Shown here piece after piece: positions 17,106 through 25,520 of a stretch of 64,000 nucleotides of DNA. Origin of the DNA: Planctomycetota bacterium (GTDB lineage: Bacteria > Planctomycetota > JACQVV01 > JASMLP01); the NCBI GenBank assembly GCA_030748635.1, contig JASMLP010000160.1:28251-92250 (forward strand), in the 5' to 3' direction. A program made the position numbers and the translations under genes. The notes under the pieces are model-generated. The model searched no databases. It was not told the DNA's origin and was given only the letters and a program-made list of their open reading frames with translations. Numbering within the stretch: the first letter of the stretch is position 1; every line of letters begins with the position of its first letter.

Positions 17106-19430
17106 TTAGATTTGGGCCAGAAAAGGTGTCATCTCGCGGAGTCCACGCCGCAGGCGCTGCTGGATTTCGCTAGAAGATTCTTGTTCGAGCAAGTACTTGC
17201 CTAAATGATCAAGGTAATCTTGGTGAAGATGATAAAGAAGGTATTTAACCATTGGGATGGCATAAGGTTGAACTGAGAAATTTCGATACCCGAGAGATAG
17301 TAGCGCCAGAGAGCTCAAAGGGACGCCGGCCATTTCACCGCAAATGGAAAAAAAGAATTCATTCTCCTCGCAAAACTTGGAAATCTGCGCCAACGCTCGG
17401 ATCACTGCCGGATGAAGCGGACTGTAAAGATTTCGAACCTGTTCATTGTTCCTGTCGACCGCGAGCAAATATTGGACAAGATCGTTCGATCCCACACTAA
17501 AGAAATCAGCCAACTCGACGTAACTATCCATTTGCAAGATAACAGCGGGCACTTCGATCATCATTCCCAGTGAGGGCTTCGGCGAAACTCCCTCCTCATT
17601 ACACACTTCGTCGAAAAGTTGACGGGTGGCCTCCATTTCCCATCGTGCGGTAACCATGGGGACAAGAAATCGGACCTGGGAAGTCTCCTCACGAGCCGCG
17701 TGTAATACCGCACGTACCTGTTCACGAAATACCTTGGGATTTTCCAGCAAAAACCGAATGGAACGAAACCCCAGGTAAGGATTCAATTCCTTATTGGGCT
17801 CCAAGAAGGGCAAATGCTTATCACCTCCGATGTCAAGCAATCGTACGGTAATGCTCCCCTCTGGAAACCCTCGAAACACGCTTCGATAAAATTGGACTTG
17901 ATCCTGATGACTGGGCCATGCGGATTGCTGCATGTAATAGAATTCCGTCCGTAATAGACCGACCGAACGGGCGCCATTTTGCTTCGCTGACTGAATTTCT
18001 GTTGGCATCCCTAGATTGACTGAAACACTACTCCCCTGAGGGGTCGTTTCCTGGTTTTCTAAATCCTCTAACTGTTCAATCAATTGAACGAAGGTATTGT
18101 CCTCTTGTTGTTTTCTCTGACGGTATTGCGCTTCAATGTCAGACTCAGGACTGACAAAAACAAAGCCGCTGCTTCCATCTACGAGTAAACGCTCGCCTTT
18201 TGGGATCTTACTGAGCAACTCAGGAACCCCCACCACAGCGGGAATCCCAAGTGAACGAGCGAGAATGGACGCGTGGGAGGTTTCGCTTCCATGCCGCGTC
18301 ACGATCCCTAAGACCTGATGAGGGTCTAGTTCGTGCGCCAAACTCGCCGTTTGAGCGGGAGTGAGAAACTCAGCTACCAGCACAAAAGGCTCATTGGGCA
18401 TTTCAGCGGTTCGTCGAGGAATACCAAGATTGATCAAGATCTGATCCCTCACATCCAGAACATCGTGCGCTTTTTCCCGAAAAACCTCATTGTCCATGGA
18501 CTCGAAAATCTTGACATATTTCCCCAACACTTGATCCACAGCCACCGCGGCGGAAGTTCCCGTATCGATGCATTCATAAACCTGCGCCAGAAACACGGGA
18601 TCCTCGATGAATTTACCTTGCGCCTGGAGGACATTCACCGCCTCTCCACTTAGGCCCGCGCGATCAAGATCGTCCACCCTCGAGATAAAGTCATCCTTGG
18701 AGCCTGCGATGGCCATTTCGAATTTTTGCCGTTCTTTCGCCGGCCCCTCGCTAGGGACTACTCTTGGTAACTTGGCTCCTCGTTCGTTACGAAGGAGGAA
18801 AGCCGGGCCCACTCCGACTCCAGGACTGGATCCGATTCCGTTCAGGCAGCTGGAGCCCCCCAGTCCTCGCCCCACGAGAAGACTCACATCGACCACACTT
18901 GAGACCTGACCGGCCAGGGCTTGCAGTGTAAATATTTCGTTGGGATGAAACTGATAGGTGCGTTGGGTTTGTACCGTCAAAACGCCCAAGAATCGTCCAC
19001 GAAGATGAAGAGGAACCCCGGCGAAAGTCCTGAATCTTTCTTCACCGGTCTGCGGGAAATAGAAATACCTTTCATGATTGGGCGCGTCGGATGTCACGAC
19101 CGGTCGTTCCGTCTCAGCGACAAGGCCGGTCAGACCTTGCCCAAAGTTCATCCGGACCTCATCCACAGACTCCATTTTAAGACCGTAAGTGGCCGTCAGA
19201 ACGAGGGATTTAGAACCCTCTTCGCATAAGTAGATGGAGCATACGTCAAAACTTAAACGGGCAGCGACAATCTGTACGATTTGATCCAGGGCATCCCTGA
19301 ATTCAACGCTTTCGGCCACTGCGGCCGATGTATCCCGCAATACAGAGAGATAGAGGCTCTCCTCTCGCTTAATACCGTCCCCCGCGGAGACCTTGTGGGT
19401 CGGATTCTGTTCATTTTTCTCGCCACGCAT
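17106..19430 (-). CDS. ptsP: GAF-linked phosphoenolpyruvate-protein phosphotransferase (EI-Ntr type)
   Basis: The 774-residue protein resembles PtsP. A GAF domain at about residues 25-190 (VCSIYLCEEGSKSLVL, LTGLVAETERPVV) is followed by enzyme I. The phosphorylated histidine lies in RHGSETSHASILARSLGIPA near residue 380. The PEP-binding barrel shows GLLRTEFYYM, VRLLDIGGDKHLPF, NPYLGFRSIRF, MIEVPAVILQMD, FFSVGSNDLVQYLLAVDR and SICGEMAG. It would autophosphorylate with PEP and feed HPr/NPr, neither of which is nearby. Such systems usually serve regulation of nitrogen or envelope stress rather than sugar uptake. Confidence 0.93.
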   Translation of the reverse strand: MRGEKNEQNPTHKVSAGDGIKREESLYLSVLRDTSAAVAESVEFRDALDQIVQIVAARLSFDVCSIYLCEEGSKSLVLTATYGLKMESVDEVRMNFGQGLTGLVAETERPVVTSDAPNHERYFYFPQTGEERFRTFAGVPLHLRGRFLGVLTVQTQRTYQFHPNEIFTLQALAGQVSSVVDVSLLVGRGLGGSSCLNGIGSSPGVGVGPAFLLRNERGAKLPRVVPSEGPAKERQKFEMAIAGSKDDFISRVDDLDRAGLSGEAVNVLQAQGKFIEDPVFLAQVYECIDTGTSAAVAVDQVLGKYVKIFESMDNEVFREKAHDVLDVRDQILINLGIPRRTAEMPNEPFVLVAEFLTPAQTASLAHELDPHQVLGIVTRHGSETSHASILARSLGIPAVVGVPELLSKIPKGERLLVDGSSGFVFVSPESDIEAQYRQRKQQEDNTFVQLIEQLEDLENQETTPQGSSVSVNLGMPTEIQSAKQNGARSVGLLRTEFYYMQQSAWPSHQDQVQFYRSVFRGFPEGSITVRLLDIGGDKHLPFLEPNKELNPYLGFRSIRFLLENPKVFREQVRAVLHAAREETSQVRFLVPMVTARWEMEATRQLFDEVCNEEGVSPKPSLGMMIEVPAVILQMDSYVELADFFSVGSNDLVQYLLAVDRNNEQVRNLYSPLHPAVIRALAQISKFCEENEFFFSICGEMAGVPLSSLALLSLGYRNFSVQPYAIPMVKYLLYHLHQDYLDHLGKYLLEQESSSEIQQRLRRGLREMTPFLAQI

Positions 19431-19513
19431 CGGCGAAAGGCTACGGATCTACACCCTTTTCGTCAATGGATCTCGCAAACACGCATTTGCATATATGTAG
19501 AAACTGGTACAGG

Positions 19514-22387
19514 ATGAGTCTCAGTTCGATGAACGATCCGGATGAAATGAACAGTTCTGAACCCACTGACCTCAAGGTCGGAACACGAGTGGATCGTTAC
19601 GAAATCCTCTCCGAAATCGGCCGGGGTGGCATGGGCGTTGTTTTCAAGGCTCGTGATGTCGAAATCGGACGGGAAGTCGCTCTCAAGGTGATGCTCGGCA
19701 TCACTCCGGATTCGGAGCAAACAGGCCGCTTCCTGCAAGAGGCTCAACTGCTAGGGCGCCTCAATCATCCGGGCATTGTCCCGATACTCCATTTCGGCAC
19801 GCAGCCTTACCCATATATCGCTATGCGCCTGATCAAAGGAACGGATCTGGCCACCCACTTAGCGCAAAGGCGCAATAAACTCCCGATCAAAACCGTTTTA
19901 TCTCATGCAGACCGAATTCTGGACGCATTAACCCACATTCATGAAAAGGGAACGATTCATAGAGATATCAAACCATCCAACATTCTCTTATCGGAGGATG
20001 GATATCCACTTTTGAGTGATTTTGGAATCGCCAAGGATCTTCATACTGAATCGATGAATTTGACCCGAACCGGACAGGCTCTCGGCGATTTCCGTTACGC
20101 GGCCCCGGAACAGATTACCGGAAATGGATCGATCGGCCCCTGGAGTGACCTTTTCTCATTTGGGGTGGTTCTTTATGAAATGCTGACTGGGCGCTCCCCT
20201 TTCTCCGCGGACGCCGGTCCCGAAGCGATGAACCGCATCCTTGATGGAGTCTACGCGCCCGCTTCCTCGGTCTCGCCACGTATCGACAAACGGTTCGACA
20301 TCATTATCTCCTACCTTCTGGCCTCTTCGCCGGACCAACGTTTTCAAACTGCCCATTCATTGCGGACCGCACTTCTGACCCATGAACTACCTCAAGATCT
20401 TCCTCCCCTTCCCAAGAGAAGAATGGCAAAAAGGAAACGAAGAATTTCCTGGATGCTTTACGTTGCGTTTCTTCTGATCCCTTTGGTCTATGTTTTCAAA
20501 CCTGGCGACCTTGAGAAACCAACGGATAAGAGCCATGAACCTTTGGTTATGATCGAGAATTCGGGCTTGAATCCCGTTTCTCCACCGACCCCGATTTCAA
20601 CCGAACCGCTCGCCCCCAAGCGACCGATTCCGCTTCCCGACAGTCCAAAATCGTCCACGACCCCCCCCACTCAATCCGCCAAGGATCTCCCCAAAAGGGT
20701 GGATCATGAGAGTCCAACGAGATCCTCCGATCCGGGAAATTCCACGACTCCTCCCGCTGAGGTCAAAAAGACCATTGTCAGATCTCTAGCGGAGAAGTCT
20801 CTTCTCCCCCTACCCGCCTCAATCAACAAAAAGTCAGGATTTCAAAATAAGCTTCTCCCAAAGTCCTTACGCAGTGGGAGCCTGAACCTGTCCTTGGCGC
20901 TCTGTCGCCGATTGGCTCGCACATCTTGTTCATGGAGCCAGTGGGGTTGTGACTATGGATCCGACCTCGGCATGGCACTGTTCTTGGGTCAACCCCGCTC
21001 CTGGGCCGCATTCTCTCTCGCGGCGGGCAAACTTGATCTGGCCGCCCTTTGCATGCGCTATTCGGGATTCACATATTCTCAAAGAGCTGAAGTCATCGAC
21101 CGTTGGTTCAAAGTGCATCCGATTCCGCCCGAGAACCTCCGCCCATTCTTATCTCAATACGACACCCTTCGAAATCTTTCCCCTTCCAAACGCACCCTGG
21201 GAATGTTGAACAGGTTTCTCCTCGACAATGAGGCCAGCATTTACGCATCAGGCATGAAAGCCGAAGTCGAGGATCTGTGGATCCAAACCCGGGCCTCCAA
21301 AATTTCTCTCGCGACACTCTTTCCTCACTCGAACCGACAAAAACGCAATAATGATTCGGTTTTGCTGGAATATCGGCTTGGTGATCCAGATGCCCGCGTA
21401 TTCTCAGCAACCGATTCCTCGAAGTGGGAAAAGTTCAAAAAGTCTCTCGTGGGCGAAGGCACCCATCACTTTCGTGGAAAGTGGTCTTCACTTCATGCGC
21501 AGATTTCTACCCACTTTCTCCCCCAATGCGAGGAGTTCCAGCTTCACATTCTCGACGCGAATTCTCTTACCCTCACGGGTGCAGGATTCCATATTGAACT
21601 CGACCGAGGCACCTGCAAACTGTTTCGTTCGTCCGTCCAATTTCCGCTCACCTTTGATAATCGCCCCCTGGTACAAAAAACCTCTGGAATCCCTCAAAAG
21701 CCCAAACGCGGACGGAGTATGCGTTTGGACCTTTCCTATCTCCCCCCTCGACTTACCGGCAAGGTTCAAGGCCATCGGGCCTGTTCCACGACACTTCCAT
21801 CCGAATATGAATCCGCTTCTTTGTGGTTGCAATCCCGGGGAAAAACCGCGTTAGGATCACTTTTGCTGAACGGGAAGTTAGATCCTAAATGGGAGCAAAA
21901 GATACGGAAAACGGTCGCCCTGCGTTTCCTACATCGAGAATATGAGAATATCGAAAATTTGCGCGAGGGTCTTCGTCGTTCGATTCAACTGGATACGACC
22001 CATGGTTTTCAGGAGGAGACCCCGATTTCCGGTCCACTCCCCTTTAACGGAATGATTCCTCTTTATCCACAATCGGACACCAGGCGATTGCGGGCCATTC
22101 GCTGGAGTGGATTCATCTTGATTCCGGATTCGGAAAGCTACTCGATTTCAATTCGAACCGAACTTTCGTTAAAGATTCTTATTGGGACCCGTTGGCACCA
22201 AAATATTTCGGAGGATTCCCGACTGCGAACGATCACTTTGACCCGAAAATTGAACGCAGGCGTTTATCCATTCTGCATCGAACTCTCCTCACCGAGTCCT
22301 GAATCCACTCTCCGCTTTTATCTGAAAGCGACTCATGAAACTGGGTATTTTTCAGAGTCCTGGCAATTCTTCTCCATCCCGGAATGA
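19514..22387 (+). CDS. Large membrane Ser/Thr kinase with PA14-like C-terminal domain
   Basis: The protein has about 957 residues from ATG 19514. The kinase domain (about 30-290) shows EIGRGGMGVVFKARD, VALKVM, IHRDIKPSNILL near 148 and SDFGIAKD. There is a basic stretch and one membrane helix (WMLYVAFLLIPLVYVF) near 311-330, then a Pro/Ser/Thr-rich linker of about 120 residues. The outer part ends in a domain resembling PA14: IRWSGFILIPDSESYSISI, KILIGTRWH and LNAGVYPFCIELS at about residues 830-955. PA14 domains often bind carbohydrate, so the kinase may sense glycans outside the cytoplasm; that is inference. The middle region, with few cysteines, is unrecognised. Confidence 0.88.
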   Translation: MSLSSMNDPDEMNSSEPTDLKVGTRVDRYEILSEIGRGGMGVVFKARDVEIGREVALKVMLGITPDSEQTGRFLQEAQLLGRLNHPGIVPILHFGTQPYPYIAMRLIKGTDLATHLAQRRNKLPIKTVLSHADRILDALTHIHEKGTIHRDIKPSNILLSEDGYPLLSDFGIAKDLHTESMNLTRTGQALGDFRYAAPEQITGNGSIGPWSDLFSFGVVLYEMLTGRSPFSADAGPEAMNRILDGVYAPASSVSPRIDKRFDIIISYLLASSPDQRFQTAHSLRTALLTHELPQDLPPLPKRRMAKRKRRISWMLYVAFLLIPLVYVFKPGDLEKPTDKSHEPLVMIENSGLNPVSPPTPISTEPLAPKRPIPLPDSPKSSTTPPTQSAKDLPKRVDHESPTRSSDPGNSTTPPAEVKKTIVRSLAEKSLLPLPASINKKSGFQNKLLPKSLRSGSLNLSLALCRRLARTSCSWSQWGCDYGSDLGMALFLGQPRSWAAFSLAAGKLDLAALCMRYSGFTYSQRAEVIDRWFKVHPIPPENLRPFLSQYDTLRNLSPSKRTLGMLNRFLLDNEASIYASGMKAEVEDLWIQTRASKISLATLFPHSNRQKRNNDSVLLEYRLGDPDARVFSATDSSKWEKFKKSLVGEGTHHFRGKWSSLHAQISTHFLPQCEEFQLHILDANSLTLTGAGFHIELDRGTCKLFRSSVQFPLTFDNRPLVQKTSGIPQKPKRGRSMRLDLSYLPPRLTGKVQGHRACSTTLPSEYESASLWLQSRGKTALGSLLLNGKLDPKWEQKIRKTVALRFLHREYENIENLREGLRRSIQLDTTHGFQEETPISGPLPFNGMIPLYPQSDTRRLRAIRWSGFILIPDSESYSISIRTELSLKILIGTRWHQNISEDSRLRTITLTRKLNAGVYPFCIELSSPSPESTLRFYLKATHETGYFSESWQFFSIPE

Positions 22388-22427
22388 TTGAAAATTTTCA
22401 TCCCGTTGATCCCTCCTGCGGCCCGAA

Positions 22428-23594
22428 TCAAAAACAGGATTCGCGATAGAGGTCTGCCCACCGTTTAGGCATCTCCGATCCTAAGCCGTGCACCTGACAA
22501 TACATCGAAAAAAGCTGCAACCCTTCAGCGAATTCATCGATACGGAGAATACGCTTCTGCTTGCCGTCTGGACCACGCAAAAAACCCAATTGCATGTCTA
22601 AAAGCAAACGCACCTTGAACCGGGACTTTCTGCTGAGCGAATACGTACGGGATAGCGGCGCGAAAGTATCATAAAGGATGTCCCGAAGGTGATTCCTTTC
22701 TGAAGCCAGAGAGCCCTCCCCAATGTCCTCGATGCTTTCCAGAAGCGGCAACATGAATACCGCGAGGACGAACCCTTGCGAGAGTTCCTCTACCGACAAT
22801 TTGTCCATGAGAGAAAGAGTTCTGAGGGTTATTGCCCGAAATCGAGGGTCGGAGAGCAGAAAAGATACCTGTGGAAAAAGAAGTTCAAAGATCCCGAGTT
22901 CATCAAGAGTTTCAAAGGAGACATCGGTCCGAGGCGCGTAGAGAAACTTGAAAAGTTCTTCCTGCATTCGCCTCTTGTTAGCTAACCCAACCGACTCCCA
23001 CATCCCTTCCATGGCATCCCAAGTATTTTCCTCGAAATCGAAACCCAAAATACTCGCGTAACGAATGCCTCTGATAATTCGAACTGGATCTTCTTCGAAT
23101 TTATCCCAAGGGTCGCCGATAGATCGAATCAACCTGGAATCCAGATCTTCTACTCCCCCGACCCGATCAATGACTCGTTGACTCGACGGGTCGTAAAATA
23201 ATCCATTGATACTGAAGTCTCGACGACAAGCGTCGCTTTCTTCGGTACCCACAGACTCGGTTTCATCCTCGGGAGGAGAGAGAAAGCTGGAAACCTCGAC
23301 GACCTTTTTCGAATGCCCGAAATAGACATGGATAAGACGGTGTCGTCGGCCAATAATCCTCGAATTTCTGAACATCCGACGAATTTGGCGAAGCGTAGCG
23401 TTACTGACTACATCGTAGTCGTTGGGCGATTTCCCGAGATAGTGATCGCGAACGCAGCCTCCGACGAAATAAGCTGAGAATCCATGATCCTGGATTCTCT
23501 CGACAACTCCCAGGGAATCTGAATCGAAACAATCCGCCTGAAATTTGTCTGAACTGGAGACGTCTACTGTCCGAAGAACACCTGTTTCATTCAT
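22428..23594 (-). CDS. pcnB: Poly(A) polymerase / CCA-adding-type nucleotidyltransferase
   Basis: The 388-residue class II nucleotidyltransferase has the catalytic segment FSAYFVGGCVRDHYLGKSPNDYDVV (metal-binding D-x-D in NDYDVV) and RRDFSINGLFYDPSSQRVID. The segment IIGRRHRLIHVYFG matches the (L/I)GRRFRLxHV signature that distinguishes bacterial poly(A) polymerase from CCA-adding enzymes. I chose ATG 23594 (MNETGV). It overlaps the preceding ABC-permease stop by eight bases, an odd companion for RNA processing. The protein would add A tails to RNA 3' ends for decay, or repair tRNA ends. Confidence 0.85.
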   Translation of the reverse strand: MNETGVLRTVDVSSSDKFQADCFDSDSLGVVERIQDHGFSAYFVGGCVRDHYLGKSPNDYDVVSNATLRQIRRMFRNSRIIGRRHRLIHVYFGHSKKVVEVSSFLSPPEDETESVGTEESDACRRDFSINGLFYDPSSQRVIDRVGGVEDLDSRLIRSIGDPWDKFEEDPVRIIRGIRYASILGFDFEENTWDAMEGMWESVGLANKRRMQEELFKFLYAPRTDVSFETLDELGIFELLFPQVSFLLSDPRFRAITLRTLSLMDKLSVEELSQGFVLAVFMLPLLESIEDIGEGSLASERNHLRDILYDTFAPLSRTYSLSRKSRFKVRLLLDMQLGFLRGPDGKQKRILRIDEFAEGLQLFSMYCQVHGLGSEMPKRWADLYRESCF

Positions 23595-24801
23595 ATCGCA
23601 AAGCTTCGATCGGATTGAGGCGAGCGGCCTTGACGGCGGGATACATTCCAAAAAAGACTCCGACCCCAGCACTGAATAAAAACCCTAGAGAGATCGCCCA
23701 AATAGGCACTGTCGGACTAGGGATCGGCGAGAACCAACTCACGGCATAACCGGCCAGAACACCCAAAACCACACCGATCGTACCGCCAATCAATGAAAGT
23801 AGAAGCGCTTCGATCAAAAATTGGAGCAAAATATCCTTATCTCGTGACCCCAACGCTTTCAATATTCCGATTTCACGCGTTCTTTCCGTCACCGAAACCA
23901 GCATGATATTCATGATCCCGATTCCCCCTACCAGCAGGGAGATCGACACAACACCCGCGAGGACGAACGTCGTCACTCGACTCGCTCGATTAAAAAAAGA
24001 CAAAGCTTGGTCCTGGGTGGTAATTTCGAAATCGTTCTTTTCCTGAAGCGCCAACCCGTGTCGGTCACGCAAAACTTCTTCAATCTGATCCCTCGCATCG
24101 TTCGCGCGTTCACTGCGGTCGGCCTGCGCGAGGATTTGCAAAGTATCTTGTGAACGTGCCCCAAAGATCTTGCGAGCAGTCGTCAAGGGCACGATCAGCA
24201 CATCATCCTGACTTTTCCCCAAAAACGCGCCCTTTTTCTCCAACAACCCGATCACCGTGAAAACTCGGCCTTCGAACGAAACTTCCTGGCCTATAATTCG
24301 TTCGTCGGCGTCGATCTTCCGCAGCAATTCTCGTCCCAAAACACAAACATTTCGACTTTGAGAAAGATCGATCTCGCCGAAGAAGCGACCATCGTCCGGA
24401 TACCAGTTACGAATTTTCCGGAAGGAAGGGGTCGTAGCGAGGAGAGGCGCGATAACCTCTCGATTCCGATATTTGAGTTGAATCTGATTCTGAAACATGG
24501 GGGAGACAGCAACCACGTGACCGCACCTTTTCTGGATGTCGATCGCATCATCGACCGTCAATCGAACTCGCTTCGATCGGTCCGAATCTCTCTGATCGGC
24601 CGCTACAGGCGAAATCCAGATAGCATCCGAACCGAGTCCCTGGATAAACTCCTGAATATATAGACTCATCCCTTGCAATATGGTGACAACGCTGATGACA
24701 GCGCTCACCGCAATCACGATGCCCACGGTGGTCAATACCGAGCGAAACCGATTAACCCAAAGTTGTGTCAGTGCTGACCGGACGGTTTCTCCCAAATGCA
24801 T
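23587..24801 (-). CDS. MacB-type ABC transporter permease
   Basis: The 404-residue permease has the MacB/LolE topology: one N-terminal helix (FRSVLTTVGIVIAVSAVISVVTI), a periplasmic MacB_PCD domain of about 220 residues (SDAIWISPVAADQ, FTVIGLLEKKGAF), then three C-terminal helices of the FtsX domain (LAGVVSISLLVGGIGIMNIMLVSVTERTREIGILKALG). This domain pattern supports mechanotransmission rather than transport through the membrane. It is the partner of the ATPase upstream, with the start overlapping the ATPase stop by one base, and of the adaptor. Together they would form a tripartite exporter of unknown substrate. Confidence 0.92.
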   Translation of the reverse strand: MHLGETVRSALTQLWVNRFRSVLTTVGIVIAVSAVISVVTILQGMSLYIQEFIQGLGSDAIWISPVAADQRDSDRSKRVRLTVDDAIDIQKRCGHVVAVSPMFQNQIQLKYRNREVIAPLLATTPSFRKIRNWYPDDGRFFGEIDLSQSRNVCVLGRELLRKIDADERIIGQEVSFEGRVFTVIGLLEKKGAFLGKSQDDVLIVPLTTARKIFGARSQDTLQILAQADRSERANDARDQIEEVLRDRHGLALQEKNDFEITTQDQALSFFNRASRVTTFVLAGVVSISLLVGGIGIMNIMLVSVTERTREIGILKALGSRDKDILLQFLIEALLLSLIGGTIGVVLGVLAGYAVSWFSPIPSPTVPIWAISLGFLFSAGVGVFFGMYPAVKAARLNPIEALRYE

Positions 24802-25520
24802 TATCCTGCCACCATCTCTTGGCGACTGCCCTGCTGTTCATCCGACTCGATTTGACCATCCCGAATACGAATCAATCGACGCGCGCGACTCCCTACCGCT
24901 TCCTCATGGGTTACAAGAACAATGGTTCGACCCTCATCGTGAAGATCCTCTAGTAAGTTGAGTATTTTTTCTCCGGTCAGACTGTCGATATTTCCAGTCG
25001 GTTCATCCGCAAGTATGAGAGAGGGATCGTTGGCCAAGGCGCGCGCAATCGCCACCCTTTGCTTCTGACCGCCACTCAACTGATGGGGTCGGTGCTTTAT
25101 GCGATCTCCAAGCCCCACATATTCGAGCAAACCGAGAGCCATTTCTCTCCGCTCAGATTTCGATCTTTGAGCGTAAATCATGGGCAATTCAACATTTCTG
25201 ATCGCTGAGGTGTTTGGGAGTAAGTTGAACGCCTGAAATACGAATCCGATCTCCTGGTTTCGAATTCGCGCCAATTCATTGCGATTCAATCGATCGACTT
25301 CGTGGCCTGAAAGGCGATACGTGCCCGAAGTCGGCGTATCCAAACAACCCAGAATATTCATCAGTGTGGTCTTGCCAGAACCGGAAGGGCCCATGATGGC
25401 CACAAAATCATTTTCGAATATCTGAAGATCGATATGTTTGAGTACACGTACGGTTTGACCCTCGAGGTGGTAGTTTTTTACCAGTTGTTCCAACTCGATT
25501 ACGGGGGTCACGGAGTTCAA
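24801..25520 (-). CDS. MacB/LolD-type ABC transporter ATPase
   Basis: The 239-residue ATPase has Walker A MGPSGSGKTTLMNILG, the Q-loop in EIGFVFQAFNLLP, the ABC signature HQLSGGQKQRVAIARAL, Walker B PSLILADEPTGNIDSLTG and the switch His in VLVTHEEAVG. These are all features of the MacB/LolD lineage (LADEPTGNLD-like). It follows the adaptor gene with a four-base overlap and precedes the permease, so the three are one operon. Confidence 0.94.
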   Translation of the reverse strand: MNSVTPVIELEQLVKNYHLEGQTVRVLKHIDLQIFENDFVAIMGPSGSGKTTLMNILGCLDTPTSGTYRLSGHEVDRLNRNELARIRNQEIGFVFQAFNLLPNTSAIRNVELPMIYAQRSKSERREMALGLLEYVGLGDRIKHRPHQLSGGQKQRVAIARALANDPSLILADEPTGNIDSLTGEKILNLLEDLHDEGRTIVLVTHEEAVGSRARRLIRIRDGQIESDEQQGSRQEMVAG

